From: Candidatus Saccharimonadota bacterium
GTDB lineage: Bacteria > Patescibacteriota > Saccharimonadia > Saccharimonadales > JACDBH01
DNA: 5,770 nt
NCBI GenBank assembly: GCA_020428565.1
Contig: JAGQMT010000037.1
Coordinates: 1 to 5,770, forward strand
Reading direction: 5' to 3'
Part shown: in pieces, positions 5,521-5,770 of the stretch
Layout of the letters: each line of letters starts with the position of its first letter
Position numbering within the stretch: position 1 is the first letter of the stretch
Position numbers and translations under genes: made by a program
The notes under the pieces: model-generated
What the model was told of the DNA's origin: nothing
Seen by the model: only the letters and a program-made list of their open reading frames with translations
The model's database searches: none

Positions 5521-5770
5521 ATGCAAAGAGGTAAGAAACCATATACCAAACTAGGGCAGAGATTATCCAGTCTCAGACAGAAGCTAAACGAGACTATTCC
5601 AGATGTATCTGGAGCTGTCGAACTGGATAACGACATAATTGCTAGTTACGAAAACGGCGAGCGTCGACCTAGCGAAGATGTACTGGAAATGTTGATTAGC
5701 CATTTTGACATTAAGGGCGAAGAAGCCGACGAATTATGGGAATTGGCTGGCTATAATAATGATTTGGCCG
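5521..5770 (+). CDS. XRE-family helix-turn-helix regulator, N-terminal part, runs off right edge
   Basis: ATG 5521 opens a frame of 83 complete codons that continues past the window. The sequence begins MQRGKKPYTKLGQRLSSLRQKL, followed by an HTH-like core: PDVSGAVELDNDIIASYENGERRPSEDVLEMLISHFDI, then an acidic stretch ending LWELAGY. The order of helices and the YENGERRPSEDVL segment, equivalent to the IEKGxxxPS end of Cro/CI domains, support a divergent XRE domain; positions usually held by the LTQEELA segment are altered. I recall similar short proteins in Saccharibacteria, but no function is known to me. It is divergent from murB across 74 nt and appears leaderless, which suggests local or self-regulation. 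The remaining length and any C-terminal domain are not visible. Confidence 0.8.
   Translation, partial: MQRGKKPYTKLGQRLSSLRQKLNETIPDVSGAVELDNDIIASYENGERRPSEDVLEMLISHFDIKGEEADELWELAGYNNDLA

Noticed and set aside
5447..5542. N-terminal extension of MurB from ATG 5542
   Set aside because: It would overlap the start of the divergent regulator and the shared promoters, and no MurB begins with such a hydrophobic stretch.

Overview
The window looks like a chromosomal segment of a Candidatus Saccharibacteria (TM7) or closely related Patescibacteria cell. This is an inference from three things: the style of the proteins (short Lys-rich, single-pass surface proteins and a divergent XRE regulator of a kind I associate with that phylum), the compact mix of murein and one-carbon genes, and use of the standard code. 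TAA and TAG end the complete genes, and TGA is not read as glycine in them. No rRNA, tRNA, CRISPR array or mobile element was found.

Layout. On the minus strand at 1-439 is the N-terminal part of a secreted beta-rich protein whose start codon and body lie in different frames; it runs off the left edge. Next, also on the minus strand, is murA (647-2023). Its reading frame continues upstream to 2167 as an XRE-type helix-turn-helix domain, but one in-frame TAA interrupts the fusion where a Gln is expected. glyA (2318-3583, plus) is transcribed divergently from it and ends in a terminator-like hairpin. Convergent to glyA is a membrane-anchored surface protein of unknown function (3699-4286, minus), with murB (4391-5446, minus) upstream of it. 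At the right edge a divergent XRE-family regulator (5521 onward, plus) shares a 74-nt intergenic region with murB.

How the genes fit together. MurA and MurB catalyse the two consecutive committed steps that make UDP-N-acetylmuramic acid, and both are physically tied to HTH DNA-binding modules: MurA by (broken) fusion and MurB by divergent adjacency. Both mur promoters look like extended -10 elements (TGnTATAnT) placed so that transcripts would start only 3-4 nt before the ATG, with no Shine-Dalgarno sequence. Each promoter overlaps a palindrome. The regulator gene also looks leaderless. glyA and the two surface-protein genes instead have strong AGGAG sites. A testable reading is that the window holds two classes of gene: leaderless cell-wall and regulator genes, and SD-led metabolic and surface genes.

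Two genes (the left-edge surface protein and the HTH-MurA fusion) each carry one apparent disabling change near the 5' end. Whether these are real mutations, recoding or sequence errors cannot be decided from this window.
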